A DNA stretch of 64,000 bases from Asterella californica (GCA_036924285.1 JAYKYS010000004.1:22972001-23036000); one strand, 5' to 3'. Positions 34,674-47,964 are shown, numbered from the stretch's first letter. Made by a program: numbers and translations. Notes: generated by a model from the letters alone, not told the origin.

Positions 34674-37075
34674 TGGCTCCTCCTACACATGATACTATTC
34701 TCGAGCGTTATTCGTCACCTTCTCTTGAGATTTTATCTTTTCATCCATCTGAGTCTTTCGTTCTAAAAAGAGACTCTTTTATTCGTGCTTTCATGACCGT
34801 TCTTAGTCTACCAGCTGGTGGTCCCTCAGGTATATGTTATGTGTACTTGTGACAGTGCTTGGATCTAAGAGATTCTACGATGGGTTTACTCAGCTTTTCA
34901 CAGAGTCTCGACTTTAGCTCGTGGTAGGTGCATCGTTCAGATTTTGGCGGCGGGTAGGTTGCTCGCAATGGACAAGAACAGTGGAGGCATGCATTCTCTA
35001 GCAGTGAAAAAGGTCTTTCTCAAGCTTGTCAATCGTGCAATGCTTCAACACAAGAATACATTTGCACAACATCTCTAGTCTTATTAATACGTGGTAGGTG
35101 TCAGAGGTGGCACTGAGATCATAGTGCATGCGCTTCATGCGTCCATGGAGCTTTAGCTCGATTAGGTGGTTCTACATGTAGATGTAGAGAATGCATTCAA
35201 CTGCATTTCAAGAGATGTCATCTTCTCAGAGTTGTTGGATGCAGGTCTTCCACTTTCTCAACTCATATGTTGCTACCCCTTTGTATTATTTTCATGATTC
35301 TTCAGTGCAGGATGTGGAGGTCATATGATACGAGATAGATACTAGACAAAGCATTCCTCTAGGAGGTCCATTGTTCTTCATGGTTCATTTTCAAGCCTTG
35401 CGAAAAATGGAGGTTCTCCATCTAGGATGTCTGATTTTTTCTCTACACGATGATACTCATATTGTGGGACTCGTTTCTTTGGTAAGACAGGTATTCAAGG
35501 ATCTTCGAGAAGAGCTATTGATCATTGGTTTTTCGGTTAAGATGACAAGATGTCGAGCTTGATCTCCTTCTGATTTGGATTATTCTTTCATCACCCCGGA
35601 GGATTTTCTCGTTCCTCATGATGGCATTAGAGTCTTGGGCACCCTTTTTGGTTCACCCGAGTTTGTATCCTCCTTCTTAGAGCATGGTCGTTTGGCTCTT
35701 CTCTTTTCTCGACTTGAGGACCCTCATATAGCATTCTCCATTTTATCTTCTTGTTTTACGAAGAGACCATCATTTCTACAAAGATGTGCCCACCTATTGT
35801 TACTTTCTCGATAGTTTAGAGCGGTTTGATCAGGGCTTGTTGAGGACTTTTGCAAATATTATGATACCAAGAGCTTTTTTTTATCTAGAAAGAGAGTTGG
35901 TCAGAGAGCAGGTTACTTGGCCTCGTAGGTATGGTGGAGTAGGCCTCCTAGTCTCTAGGGTCTCTATCCCTTTGGCTTTCTTGGGCAATTGGTCTCTAGT
36001 CGTACCATCTTTGACACTACATTTCAACGTACATAGTGTTCTATTATTGTGAGAGTTTGTTCTGCATATAGAGGATGGGTCCTTCCCTTACATTTATCGT
36101 CACGCAAGCGTAGAGATGATTTACTTACTCCGACTCAGACTCTCTTATCTCCTTTTGATGTTATTGCTAGAGATAGGATCCCTTCGCTCTAGTGTCCATA
36201 ATTTCTATTCGCATCTAGTCTTTGCTCGTCTCCAGTCAGATGGACTTTCAGATCATATTATCATACGTCTTCATTTTTGCATGGGTCCAGGTGTGGCTTG
36301 GCTTTCTGCCAAGCCTTCCTCTCCTCGACTACGCATCGCGCCTCCAGCTTATATTATAGAGATACGTTTTTGATTGGGTCTCCTTTAGTCTCTTATCTTA
36401 GGTATCTCGAGGTGTAACTGTGGCTATGTTATGTTTGTTATAAAAGGACATGTTTTCCTATGTACACATGAAGGAGAAATCATTGAGGAACATGACACAT
36501 TTGAGACACTGTACTTTCTCTCATGAGAAAGATGGGTCTTCATGTGAGCAAGGATGTTAGGGGTCTCCTTCTCTCCTCCTCTATGGATCCTTCTCTATGA
36601 CATGTACATTTATATTTCAGCCATGAGAGAGTGACATATGTGGCAGATGTGGTTATTGCGAATCCGATGACTGACTCCTATATTTATCAGACGATACTTA
36701 TTTCAGGACATGCAGCTTCTTTGACGGCTGAGCGGAAGATCTGGGACTACTCAGGTAGGGATGCTTCTGTGGGATTTTCCTCTCCTGCGATTTAGACCTT
36801 AGGATGCATTCATCCGAAGTTTACTGACTTGTTGAGTTCATTAGCACGTATGCAGATGAAAAACTCTAGGGGGACGATCCTACCGTTAGGATGCTATGTC
36901 GCTTATGTACAACAACGAATCAGTATAGCATTACAAGGGCGTTAGCGGAGATTTTGCAGAGAAGAGTTGGGGGTGCTTTCATCGTCCGTTAGGAGAGGTG
37001 GTACATCAGTGACTCAGCTCATGGAGGCTCAGGTCTCTTTACTTGAGGAAGTTGCGCAATTAACTAAACATAGCT
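34674..37075 (+). pseudogene. LINE (non-LTR) retrotransposon, RT and C-terminal part, decayed
   Basis: Frame fragments give RT landmarks: LQVDVENAFNCISRDVIF near 35170-35220 and the active-site box as LHDDTHIVG at 35445-35470. YSFITPEDFLVPHDGIRVLG (35578-35637) follows, then a conserved tail (RRYGGVGLL near 35925). Further C-terminal fragments reach about 37075. Many stops and shifts break the frame. The DD of the RT active site is kept, but the preceding residue is His. The 5' half lies at 24700-25043. Confidence 0.75.
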
Positions 37076-37816
37076 AGTGTTCCAGGTTTTTCTTTTTCCT
37101 CTTTGTGTCTGGTGGTCCTCGCCTTATATCCTAGGGTGGAGGTTTTTTCCACTTTATCTCTTATTCTATTTCCTCGTATTTTGTAGACTAGCAGTATAGC
37201 CACGTAGTTAACATGCCAAAACGCCCCATAGATTGGGCTCAGAGGGAACTGACGAACATGTCTAGTTGAGGACTGTATTCTAGTTTGCGGCTCGTCCAGC
37301 AAAATTTGGTGCCGCTGCGCGGAGTTCTATTTTCACAGCCGTAATCAGAACTTGTGTGTGTAATTTGTTCACCATAACTGATCATTGTGACTTGAGCTGA
37401 GCTGCATTTTATTTAATTTTTAATAAAATACCTCCAATAACAGATTAGCATCGAAATCTACCACCTGCGATAATAGGTTAAATAAGGTGGCTGGTTAATT
37501 AATCCTTCTCCAGTCCATACCGGTCGATTGACCACGGCAAGACCAGAGGAGGTTTGGTTACCAGACAAGAGAAGGTGAACGGAAACCAGGACATCCATCA
37601 GTTCGCATAATGAAGTGGCGTACCTGATTTTCACGTCAAGTTCAAGTCTTGTCAAGTCCTCATCTTATCTACTCACGTACAGTAAGGCGTGAACATGAAC
37701 GGTGTCCAACCATCTCCGAATGCGATCTCGATTATGGTTAGTTAACTTATCACTGCAAAGTCCGCTATTGTTTACGACGTTGGACCTGCAGTGCCCTGCG
37801 TACATTACAACTAAAT
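37076..37816. other. Intergenic between LINE and second LTR element
   Basis: Only short ORFs are present, with no domain. Part may be the LINE 3' UTR. I see no poly-A tail or target duplication. Confidence 0.4.
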
Positions 37817-38772
37817 TGTAACGCCGTTTACTTAATATAAACCGGACTTGACTGGGCAGTGATTACACGAAGGCACGCGGCGGCTACAAGGAAAATGGCG
37901 AAGGCTTGAGGAGACTCTAGGTACTTAATGGATCGCGAACCCTAAACCGGCTCATTGTAGCTTTTCACTTTTCACTGTACGCGCAGACCAGAGAGCAGGC
38001 TAGAGAAACAGAGACTACACTGAGACCTAATAGCAGAGAAGGTGCAGGGTGGAACATCTTTATGAAACTGTGTTGAGTGTAGGGTGTGAGTAAGTAGTTG
38101 TGTATTAAGGGTACCAGCGGGATTCTAGCCCGGGCCCGATCTTCAATTTGAGATTTAGTATATTGAGAAGAAGATTACAGCGTTCAGAGTGAAGATTCTA
38201 GAAGAAATAGCGTTCTGGAGTGAAATTATCAAGAGAGTTGCAGAGCAGTGAAGAATTGCCGGTCCAAGAGCTCTTCGTCCTTGTTAGCAAGAAAACGCCG
38301 TGTAATGTATATGAGCCCTTGATTTTCTCATTTCTATCATAAGCAAGCTTGGATTGAGTGCCAAAGCTTGATTGAAGCGTCTGGTGTGGAGTTGACTCTA
38401 TTTCTTTGTACTTTCCTACTTCCTAGCATCCACTAGGCTTCCTAGTCTTGACTGTGGCTCTTCAGGGTTTATTGCGTTCTGACTTAACCACCAGTAGCGG
38501 AAGCGCTGCCCAAATTTTACCAAACCCAAGCTTGGAATAGTTTCCACAGTGTTCTGAAACTTGAGATTAGTAGCAGAGGCCTGCCAAAGACTAGTTAGTT
38601 ATTCCAAACCCGTCCAGCGGTTATCAAATCCTTGGTGTTTATTAGCGGAAAGGTTAACGAACTGGATCTGGAGACACAAATATAGTACAAGGTCTTCAGG
38701 GAGGTTCACGTTCGGCGATTCATTGGCTAGAGACGGACGACTCGACTCCGTGATCTACGGTCGAACGTTACA
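37817..38772 (+). repeat. 5' LTR of second Ty3/gypsy element (956 bp)
   Basis: It begins TGTAACG and ends CGTTACA, a 7-bp perfect terminal inverted repeat with TG...CA ends. It is followed after two bases by a primer-binding site. A TATA-like AATATAAACC lies near the left end. No 3' LTR is found in the window. Confidence 0.75.
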
Positions 38773-38774
38773 GT

Positions 38775-38786
38775 TGGTATCAGAGC
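38775..38786 (+). promoter_or_regulatory. Primer-binding site, initiator Met tRNA
   Basis: TGGTATCAGAGC is the standard plant LTR-element sequence complementary to the 3' end of initiator methionine tRNA. It lies two bases after the LTR. Confidence 0.93.
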
Positions 38787-38822
38787 AGGTTCAGATTGAA
38801 TCTTTGCTGAACACCATCGACA

Positions 38823-40295
38823 ATGGAAGCCGTGCCGACTGGGATGGACGAGATGCATGCGTTTCTGAAGAAGTTGGAAGGCCGACTTGAGCAGGTGGAA
38901 GCTGAGAACAAGGTGCTTAAGGCGGATTTAGCTCAAGCAAAAGCAACACAGGAGAAAGAAGTAGAGGTCCTTGTACCACAAGCTGGGCAAGTCAAGGATT
39001 TAGCACTGCTGGGTGAAGGAGCAGTTGTTGCTACTCAAGTAGATAAGAATGAAGATGGGTCACAGAAGACGCAAGAGAATGTCGCGGAAGGCAGCTCAGC
39101 CAAAGAAGGACACAAGCGGAAAGTGAAGTGGGCTGAACCAGCAACGCCATCATCCTTCAATGGTGAGAAAAGCTTTTCCAAATTTGAGTTGTGGGTTACT
39201 GAGATGGAGAATTACTTGGAGAATTTCGATGAGCGCTGCTGGTTCACCTATGCTGTTAGTAGACTGGAAGGAGAGGCTAAGGAATGGTATGGAGGTCAAC
39301 AACGGATGAGAAGTTTGAACGGTACAACTCATATGTCCACTTGGCCGGAGCTGAAAGATGAACTCAGAAGACATCTGGTACCGGTGGATGAAGCTACACA
39401 GTTTCGGCTGGAGCTCATTCATCTGAGACAGACAGGGAGTATCAGGCAGTACCTCCAGCGATTTTCTGAGTTGGTTACTCGTTTGCACATGGTAGATCGC
39501 ACCGACTTGCTGTTTCACTTGAAGAAAGGTCTGCATGGCTTCTATGCTAGTGTATTTGATAGCTGGGTTATGTTTCACAAGTCTGAGGACATGCAAGACT
39601 TGTTTGTATTTCTGGAGGCAGCAGAGAACACTAGAGAACGTAACTACACCGTGCAACCCTCCAAGTTTCAGCGTGGAACAAGTGGTGGTGAGCCTAGTAG
39701 AGGATTTTGGCGCAATCCTCAAGGACAGATAGCGCCCTCTCAAAGTAGAGGTGGTAGAGGACGTGGTGGTGGAAGATTTGGTGCATCTGGAAGAGGATTT
39801 TCTCGTGGATCTCAACAACGAGGAGTTACTCGTGGTCCTACTCATACACGACCTACTGGATCTTATGCATCAAATGCAGGATCCAACCAAGCTTCGACTT
39901 CATGTGCTAGGAGCAGTGGAGCTAGCAGTGCTACACCTTCAAGGACGATCATCTGTTTTCGATGCGGACGAGATGGTCACATCGCTCGTGAGTGTCCTCA
40001 ACGTTCAACCGCGAGCAACGTCCGTGGGTTGACAGCTGAAGAGACAACCAGTCTTTATGTAATTTTTAGTGCTTATCGAAAGTACAACTGCGGGTCCACT
40101 TTTTGCAGAAATTTGATGGATCACACTTTCAGTAGTTCACTTGTGTTTGATCGCATCTCGATGTATTGCTCGATCATACCTTCTACCGTACATGCGCAAA
40201 GAACAGAGCATGACTATATCTTCGGTGACTCAAATCTTTCCAACAGTAAAGTACATATTAGACAAAATATGCATCCAAAGTTCTGTTTTGGCTAG
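38823..40295 (+). pseudogene. Gag of second Ty3/gypsy element, truncated before pol
   Basis: The ORF of 490 aa opens 37 bp after the primer-binding site. The N-terminus is a coiled coil (residues 8-45). The gag domain (about 105-265) includes SSFNGEKSFSKFELWV, EGEAKEWY and SIRQYLQRFSELV. An Arg/Gly-rich region is followed by one CCHC knuckle, CFRCGRDGHIARECP (about 377-391). After TAEETTSL (near 40055) the sequence becomes AT-rich and unlike gag or protease, so the element is broken there and the last 75 or so residues are read-through into unrelated DNA. Confidence 0.88.
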
Positions 40296-43101
40296 AAGAG
40301 GGAAAAGATAAACGGTGAGTGAAAAAGAAAAGATACTACTGCTGTACCGGACACAACAATGAAGATGCGGTGAAAATGTTATTGAGAATTTTATAAATAT
40401 TAGAATAAATATTTTTAATATTTTTATATATAAATATTATGTGTTAACTGTAGATTGCATGCCAAGACTTTTCGTGAAGAATCCATAAAGAATGTGTGTT
40501 GTAGTGTACGTCTAGAACCATAAGACCGGTTCGTCATTTTCTCAAAAATTTGAGTTTTTGTAATGTTTAAAGGATGTAATCAAAGGTTAATGTATCTCGT
40601 GAGAAATTTCAGGTGATAAATTAAACACCAAACTCGGAAGAAGTGAATATGCAAAGATGAATATTCACCTACGAGCCATGAATGAATATGAGCCAAAAAA
40701 GTTAATATATGCAACCAGACATGTCACTAACATCGTAACTTGCCAAGTGACTGGTTTCGCAGTCGATAACTAGTAGAGTGTTATCAAACATACCAAACAT
40801 ATTGGAGTCAATCAAACCTCTTCGTACTCAAATCTTTTCCTGTAACAAGAATTACTAGTTAAGATGAAAACATGTAAACCTCAATCGTCAGACTGTGTCC
40901 AAGATTATAGAACTTCTAGACGTGATTCCAGATTTTTCAACAATTTCCAAGAGATCAGTTTTACGACCATAAGCTGCAGCATATAGTAACTGTAAACTCC
41001 TACAATCCTAGACGCATACTCCGTTTACATCTCCTAGACGCCGTTAATATTTACATATCACCTCCAAGGTAAGTAAATTTTACAATCACTAGGCGAATAC
41101 ACTACTCAGTCTCCATCTCCTAAACGCCGTTAATAATAAATGGATCTGATGACTGAAGACGTTCTGCAGTACCTGACAAAGCATGATATTTTTCACATGT
41201 TTCTTCTCATCTGAATCCCGTAATTTTATTGCGGGGAAAGGTTTGAAGGTGTGACCAAGCAAATTTCTACGAGTTCTTGCTGCTACAAGGGGAAAAGGCT
41301 TTCTACTCCCCTCCCCCACTAAAGAGATCCGCAAAAGATTTGTGGAAAACAGTCTCATAACCCGAAGAATCTTATATGTCTTCGTCTCATATCATGTCGA
41401 GATGGAGGACTGGTATCCTCCTTAAACGTGGACTCCGTGATCTAAGCCTCGGCATGCAACCGAGATTATGAGTTGGGAGATACTTGATACAACTATGGGA
41501 GGACTGTAAGCCTTGTGAGGTGGTCTTGTAGCTGTGGCATAGGTTCTAAATTCATGGCTTGGCTCATAATCTGGATTGCATCAAGATGGCATTGAGGGTT
41601 GAAAAATTTTTATTTAACAAGGGGTCAGCTTAGCAAGGGGGCTACTTGATAAGTGAATGTGCGTATAAGGACATAAAGACCTCAGCTTAGCTAGGGGGCT
41701 GCTTAGCAAAGCTTGAGTTCTAGATAAATCGACGTGTTGCGGCAGTTCGGAAGACATACAGAGAATTGAATTAAGAGAGGAGGAAACGCGCGAGAGAGAG
41801 AGGAGAAGATTTTACTTAATCAAGAAGTTGACGATGAAATTGAGAGAAGAATAAAGTTTCTTGAGCCTTGAGAAGTTTATTTGTACAAATTAGAATGTTT
41901 GATTGATCTTGATGGGTGCAAGAGATCGTATTTGAGTTCCGATCATTGGCAGCAATCTATTTTCTCTTTTGATCGATCTCAAAATCAATTAAAGTCAGGA
42001 GGTCCGCCCTCTCCAAGAAAGACTCTCACCACTACAACGTCCATCATGAACGACAATGAATGCACATGTGCCGTTGTATTCATTTCTCGTAGAATCATAT
42101 CGTAGATCATACACGGCAAAATTACTTAGCATAAGACAGAGATAAACAATAAATGTCATAATTCACCAAGTCCAAAAAGGCATAAAATAACTCACAAAGC
42201 AAACAACAAATAAATAATACAGCAAGGTGAGTTCTCTTCATCCTAAAAAACAATAATGAAATTAATTTAGACAATATTCTGAAAAAAATCATACAAACAT
42301 GCACGCAAAGTGGAAAAAAATGTACCTGAGTCAAGAATGAATGTACGCCAAGAGCATATAAGACTAACGGATCAGCGTCAAACTCTCCACCATCCGCATC
42401 TGCATCATCTACTTCCAAAACTCTCTCTTTTGAGATTACATCTGGATCTGTGGATATCACTTCAGTCTCTCTGGTCATCCGGTCTATTTGACATCAACGG
42501 TAGAGAAAAGAAATCGTAACATTGTAAGATGCTCGGCTGTAAGTCTCAACAGCCTCATTAACTGAATATAACGTGAAAGCAAATTCTCTAAGATCTTCAC
42601 CATATCGATAAAGACCTCCGGACATCCTCTAGGTGTATGACAGTCTTCGAGACGTCAAGGATGAACTCTTGGTTACATGATATCAATAAATGCTAAGTTC
42701 TATAATAATCAACTAAGTACTTGTAAGTAAACAATAGAAATTCTAAGACTGATCAAAATTCTACTTCATAACGAAAAATCAAAATTATACCCCTATAGTA
42801 ATCAAAATATTACTTCCGATAGCCAAAAACAATATCCAACATGACTTATAGTCAGTCAACTGGGGAATCCATCGCCGTCGACTTCTTCATTCTTTCTCGC
42901 GAACATAACGAAGAATGCTAGGTGCAAGCATTCTTCTGTCTCACTAACCTCCTCTTTTAATCAAGAATCTTCGGATCAAGAACGTTTCAAAATTTAATAT
43001 AAATTTTTTTCTTTATGACTCAGATCGATTTTAATTTTGATCAAACATCCACGAGCTGGATCTCGTGATTGATTGATCATCAAGAGTTCATTTTGTTGAC
43101 T
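40296..43101. other. Intergenic, AT-rich
   Basis: It contains one possible member of the hairpin family (40600-40680). CAGCTTAGCAAGGGGGCT-like units recur near 41625 and 41690. Short ORFs at 41089-41358, 41881-42105 and 42122-42478 match no known domain. Confidence 0.4.
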
Positions 43102-43180
43102 TTGAATTACGCTTGAATAAAAACGTAAGATAGAGTCATTTTGAACTACGCTTGAATGGAAGCATAAGATAGAGTCGTTT
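43102..43180. repeat. Tandem repeat, 2 x about 39 bp
   Basis: TTGAATTACGCTTGAATAAA at 43102 recurs as TTGAACTACGCTTGAATGGA at 43141, each followed by AAGATAGAGTC. The copies are diverged. Confidence 0.75.
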
Positions 43181-43243
43181 TGATTGAAAAATCAAAACAC
43201 ACGAGGTAGGCGCAGTTCAGATGGGCTATTCTAAGCTATTCTA

Positions 43244-43333
43244 GTCTTCACTAATTTCGTTTAGTTCTCGACTAAACTGATTATCCCCGTCTTCACTTAT
43301 TTCGTTTAGTTCTCGACTAAACTGATTAGCGGT
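43244..43333. repeat. Tandem repeat, 2 x 45 bp
   Basis: GTCTTCACTAATTTCGTTTA (43244) recurs at 43289, each copy including TTCTCGACTAAACTGATTA. Only two or three differences are seen. Confidence 0.85.
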
Positions 43334-43940
43334 GGGATATCACCGCTTAAGTACTGCCGCTTGTGGTTTAACGACAATCGAATCTGACGAACCCATGCGA
43401 CAAATTAAGAAAATGAGACGTGAACGTAATAAACACTATAGGAATAAAATAAGGAAAATAAAAACTAGAGTAAATGGGAAAGCGCCCCACTCTCTGAGGT
43501 TACTACATTCCGGACATTTGTCTTCAGCACTTCCAGAGATGCATCGTACTCAAAAACTTACTTCTATACAAGCCCTTTCGACGGTAAATATTTCCAACTT
43601 CGAGGCAAAGACCTCCGCTAGTTTGATGATCGACAAAGTTTACAGCGGACATCATAAGAATATCGGCTTTAGCTTTCAATGAAATTAATTACAGCCGATG
43701 ATAGAAACACAACTTTGAGTCGGAGATGATTTGCTGATTTACCGTACCAATCTCTAGCGGTCTACAAACAATTAATAATTACACAGGCTAGGAGTGTGGA
43801 TTCTACAACAGTTTCGCGCTATCTCCGGTTAGAATCCTCGATCAATTTCCAAGTAGAGATGGCATACAATCAAACCCTATCAGTGACACAAATACACCAT
43901 TTGCAAATTCAGGTCAACTCTCTACGGAAGAGCTTTGGAG
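43334..43940. other. 3' flank of Rab5 gene
   Basis: No independent gene is supported. The plus-strand ORFs here have no known domain. The region probably includes the 3' UTR of the minus-strand Rab5 gene. Confidence 0.4.
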
Positions 43941-46900
43941 CTACGCGCAACACATGCTTGACTTGGCCGCGGCTGGTGCGGGGCGCTCGGAGAACGATAT
44001 GCCTGCTTGAGACGCTGGTTGAAGTTTTGGCAGTCTCTTGGCTGCAAACACGACAGCACCGGACAGTCAATTAACCATCAAAGAAACTTCCGAAGTCCAA
44101 TTGCACGTAGATGCGTGGTTAGAAAAACTGATTTTTCCTCCAGACGAATACTTTTGCGTCCAAGTCCCAGTTGCAGAGTCAAATCCAAGTAGACATAAAT
44201 TCACACACAAAAAGGCTTCCTACATCTGCACATAGCTTGTTGAGAACAAGCTGTGTGAAGCGGGAAAACCCTGTAGAACTTCAGGCATTTTAAACAAATA
44301 ATGTCCTCAACTTCCACGCTGAAAAACACGCAACAACAACAAGATCTAACAGCACCAGTAGACAGGCATAGACCTAGGACACCCAATTAGGATAGAGTGC
44401 AGGTAGATCACAGCCTAAACTCTACATCGAAAACTAGAGAACTTCACTAGTGCGATAGAGAACAAGAATACCATTCTGAACTTACCAATTTCATAGAACA
44501 GTTCATTAACATTTTGAGCTGTCTTCGCTGATGTTTCCATGAAAAAAAGTCCGTTCTCGTCTGCATAAGCCTGAGCTTCCTGTAGGATTCCACCCGTTTC
44601 AACAAATTATGTCCTGTTGGGATTAAACGTAATGAACAAAGGTTGGAGGGGCAGCCCTCGAAATTTTTACCCTGAGAATCCGGAAGCTAACAAAATTGCG
44701 AACAATATTCACAGCCAAACCACATGGAGGCAGATACAGCAGGATCATCGTAAAAGAAAGGAATCATCACCCAAAGAAACACAGCCCCCAATTTTCAGTT
44801 CCAAAAGTCTATAAGATTTACCTCAGGTTTTGTGCTCCTTTTCGCTTCTAAATCGGCCTTGGTCCCAGCAAGCGCCATAACCAAGCTTGAACTTCCTGAA
44901 TTCCGGATAATTCACAGATGTTGTCAGTTCGTAGAAGGTCCGGAATTGACAGTCACCGTTTGGTGCCTATCACTTATTTTGAAAACAGCGGGGTATTCTC
45001 CAGCAGTCTGCATGGCGTGCACAGACTAGTGCAGCTCAAGAGTGATACTTTTCAGTATCATCAAAGACCATGTATGAACAGGTTACACAGACGGACATTC
45101 ACGAACTATCGATGCAACAAAACAATCGACAGCAGAAGTAATCTTTCCACCTAGTGCTTACCTTGACTTTGTAGCTCCTGCACCCACTTCTTTGCTCGGG
45201 TGAACGACTCCTGCACGGCCAGTTTGGAAGAGACAATTACTTACCACCCACACTTCTTGTAATTTTCACGTAAACATATAACACAGAACATGCACCTATA
45301 ACACAGAACATTCACCTAGTCCAATGACACATATGTCTCGCGAATTGATCACGTGGCAATTTATGAGCTAATTCTTAGACCAATTTTTCCAGTGAGCTCC
45401 AGGATGGATTACGCGGTATCCGAAGGTCCCTGATCTGACATCAGAGCCCTGTTCTATCGTGCACTACATGCATCTAATTTCTTATGCCGCGGCTTTCTCA
45501 ACTAGGCAATCAGCAGGGGGACGTCGTTCCCTGAAAAAGACTCGATCTTCACTTGACAAGTGAGTGATCTGGACTTCTGCACGGAAGTAATAAAACTCAT
45601 GCAAGTCCCTCGCTCAACATTATCACGAATATTAGATTTTATCCATTAAAACCTTTTCACTTTCTTTTTTCCTTTTTTAGTTTCGTTCATTTTTTATTTT
45701 CATTTAGAAAGGTATTTCTAAATTTTTGGATTAGTGATAGATCTATAAGTACCATAAAAGACCACCAAAGTTTTCAGCAGGGTCAACAAGACTTACGGGG
45801 TTCGTAATATCATAAACAATTATGGCCGCAGCAGCTCCTCGGTAGTACATTGGGGCTAAACTGTGATATCTCTCTTGACCTGCAGTATCCCAAATTTCAA
45901 ACTTGATAGTAGTATCGTTGACTGCCAACGTTTGTGTCAAGAAAGCTGCACCAATAGTAGATTCCTGCAGACATACTGAAAAAGTTAAAACATTTCATCA
46001 CGACCGTGTACGGCCTCTCACAAGTTAACTAACATTCGTATAAGGTCCAGAAGACGGAACCTTCGAGCTTCAGCAGACTCCCAGCCGTTCACACGGCACA
46101 GACAGAGAAAGAGTGCTCTCGTTAGGTTGGTAGTCTTGCGACCATAAGCCCCGCGCAGTATAGAGACATCATTCGCAGTGAGACACGTCGCCACCTCGCA
46201 AGGTAGCGCGGAACACCAGTACTACTGTTCTAAGCCTCCCGGGATACCGCAGACCCCAGGTACAGCCACGTAGTGACACTCTCCGGTGGTGCTCTATCCT
46301 CCGTCTGGGGAAGGGTTTGAACTTGCGGCCTAACTTTTAAGAGTCAGAAGCAGTAACCACCAGTCACTGGATTCACAAGACAGAGAGCAGCACAGAAAGG
46401 AAACAGCTAGTGGAGACAAGCTGATCAAGGTACGTGCTGAACCTGATAATCAAAGAACTGGCCCTTGGTAAACCGCAAAACGAGACTAGACTTTCCGGCG
46501 CCCATGTCGCCAAGTAGCACCTGCTCGGGAAAGACGAGACAAATCATAAGAAAAGCGTTGTTTCATATCATAACTAATAGTCAAGTACAAATACACTAAC
46601 AGTCAAGTGAGAAACTCGCCGAAAGAGTAGTAATTACAGATTAAAAGAAACAGGCAATGATACTTATTGAATTCACTTGCCAGGTGCGCCTAAACAGCCT
46701 AGATTCAAAGTTCACCAAGAAAGACATGCTTGAGTGTATAAGCTTGTATAGCCTTGCCCACTGTAGTAGAACCACACCTACACCAGGCCATAAAGGAATC
46801 TCCTTCACCTACTGAAAACAGGCGCTGTCTCAAACCTGTCCTATACCTGAACTATAAAGGTTTCTAATAAACTCTTCACAGACCGCCAAAATTTTCCTGG

Positions 46901-47964
46901 TAACATGGTTCTTGCTATGAACAGGAAATAACGCCAAGGTTATAAAGGTAAACAAGGAATTTCAGGCTGAAACTAAATCGCCCAACCCCGAACTAGTATT
47001 CAAGCGTAAGAGTCCGTTTGATTTGTAGATGTAAAGAGATATAACTGTAGACCACACCCATGATTGCGTACTAATAGAAGGCAACTGGAGCTTGACCTCC
47101 ACACCATTACCGCATCACACCTTATGACCAGATTACTTAAGATTACTGCATGCCCAGATTCGGACTCTCAGGGGTGAAACCAGGAATGTCAAGCAGCAAC
47201 CCTAAACCAGTTATCCTCTGATTCGAATTCATATCCGGCTCAATGAACATGAAACTCAAATAATTAGATCCCTTCACTTTCTTCAATACCAATATCAGTT
47301 TTACAAATCCTTCTTCAGTCGAGCCAGCTGCACTTGCATTTGAAGTGCAGGCCATCCCTTCGCCGCCATATTCAACGAAAAGTGTTTCGGGTCCTAAGTT
47401 CTAGATCAACGGTCTAGAATCCCCTATTAGAAAAGCTCAGCCAAAGTGGTAGGCAGTCTCAACGGTTGTCTATCTTCATGACGGACGTGCTACAGCCCGA
47501 GTACAATCTGGTACCCGGGCCTCTTCACTGACAATTTGATAGCGTACTCTCAGATAAGCGGTTTCCAAGAGAAAAATCAATCCTTCAAGGGCACCCATGC
47601 TAACCTTAGCGACCCAGTCTTAACCAACTCGACCACGAGGGTGATGAAGTTTCGGGGAAGGAAGTGTCAGGATCCACCATGTACGGGTAGGCAGGAGGAG
47701 ACCCAACTGGAAGGTACAGAAGCCGTCGTTTTGACCCAAGAGAAAACGAGGTTTGTGCAAACGAGTTGTTTCACAGAACCGCATCCCATGGTAGAGATTC
47801 CGAATTGGAGCATAATTGTGCAGTGCTGAAATCAGAAGAGAAAGAGTTCGCAGATCACCAACAAACAAAGACCGCGGGACCGATTACCTACAACTGAAGT
47901 GAAAGAGACCACACAAAAAACCTACCAATTTCGCTTGTCTCTGATTTGTCCCAACGGTGGCCAT
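43941..47964 (-). CDS. RABF2: Rab5-type small GTPase, RABF2 (ARA7/RHA1-like), 7 exons
   Basis: Exons on the minus strand are 47964-47926, 46520-46443, 45964-45797, 45210-45162, 44895-44822, 44579-44486 and 44041-43941. All have GT-AG borders and sum to 603 nt, giving exactly 200 aa and a TAG stop. The P-loop GDMGAGKSS (residues 17-25), switch I with ESTIGAAF, switch [13 protein letters not shown], the G4 box (TKAD instead of the usual NKAD) and G5 ETSAK are all present. The C-terminus ends SSMCCA, a double-cysteine geranylgeranylation signal. The lack of an N-terminal extension fits conventional RABF2 rather than plant-unique RABF1/ARA6. Rab5 proteins control endosome fusion and vacuolar trafficking. 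Intron 1 is 1405 bp. Confidence 0.95.
46060..46395 (-). mobile_element. tRNA-derived SINE remnant in Rab5 intron 2
   Basis: The minus strand shows an A-box-like GTGACTGGTGGTTACTGC (46367-46350). About 25 bp on lies a B-box-like GCAAGTTCAAACC (46326-46314), the layout of a tRNA-derived SINE head. The following roughly 250 bp would be the SINE body. It is in the same sense as the gene. Borders are approximate and no target duplication was identified. Confidence 0.45.

Noticed and set aside
39150..39845. 231-aa minus-strand ORF opposite the second gag
   Set aside because: It overlaps the gag exactly, is low-complexity Ser/Thr, and follows from the gag codon pattern.
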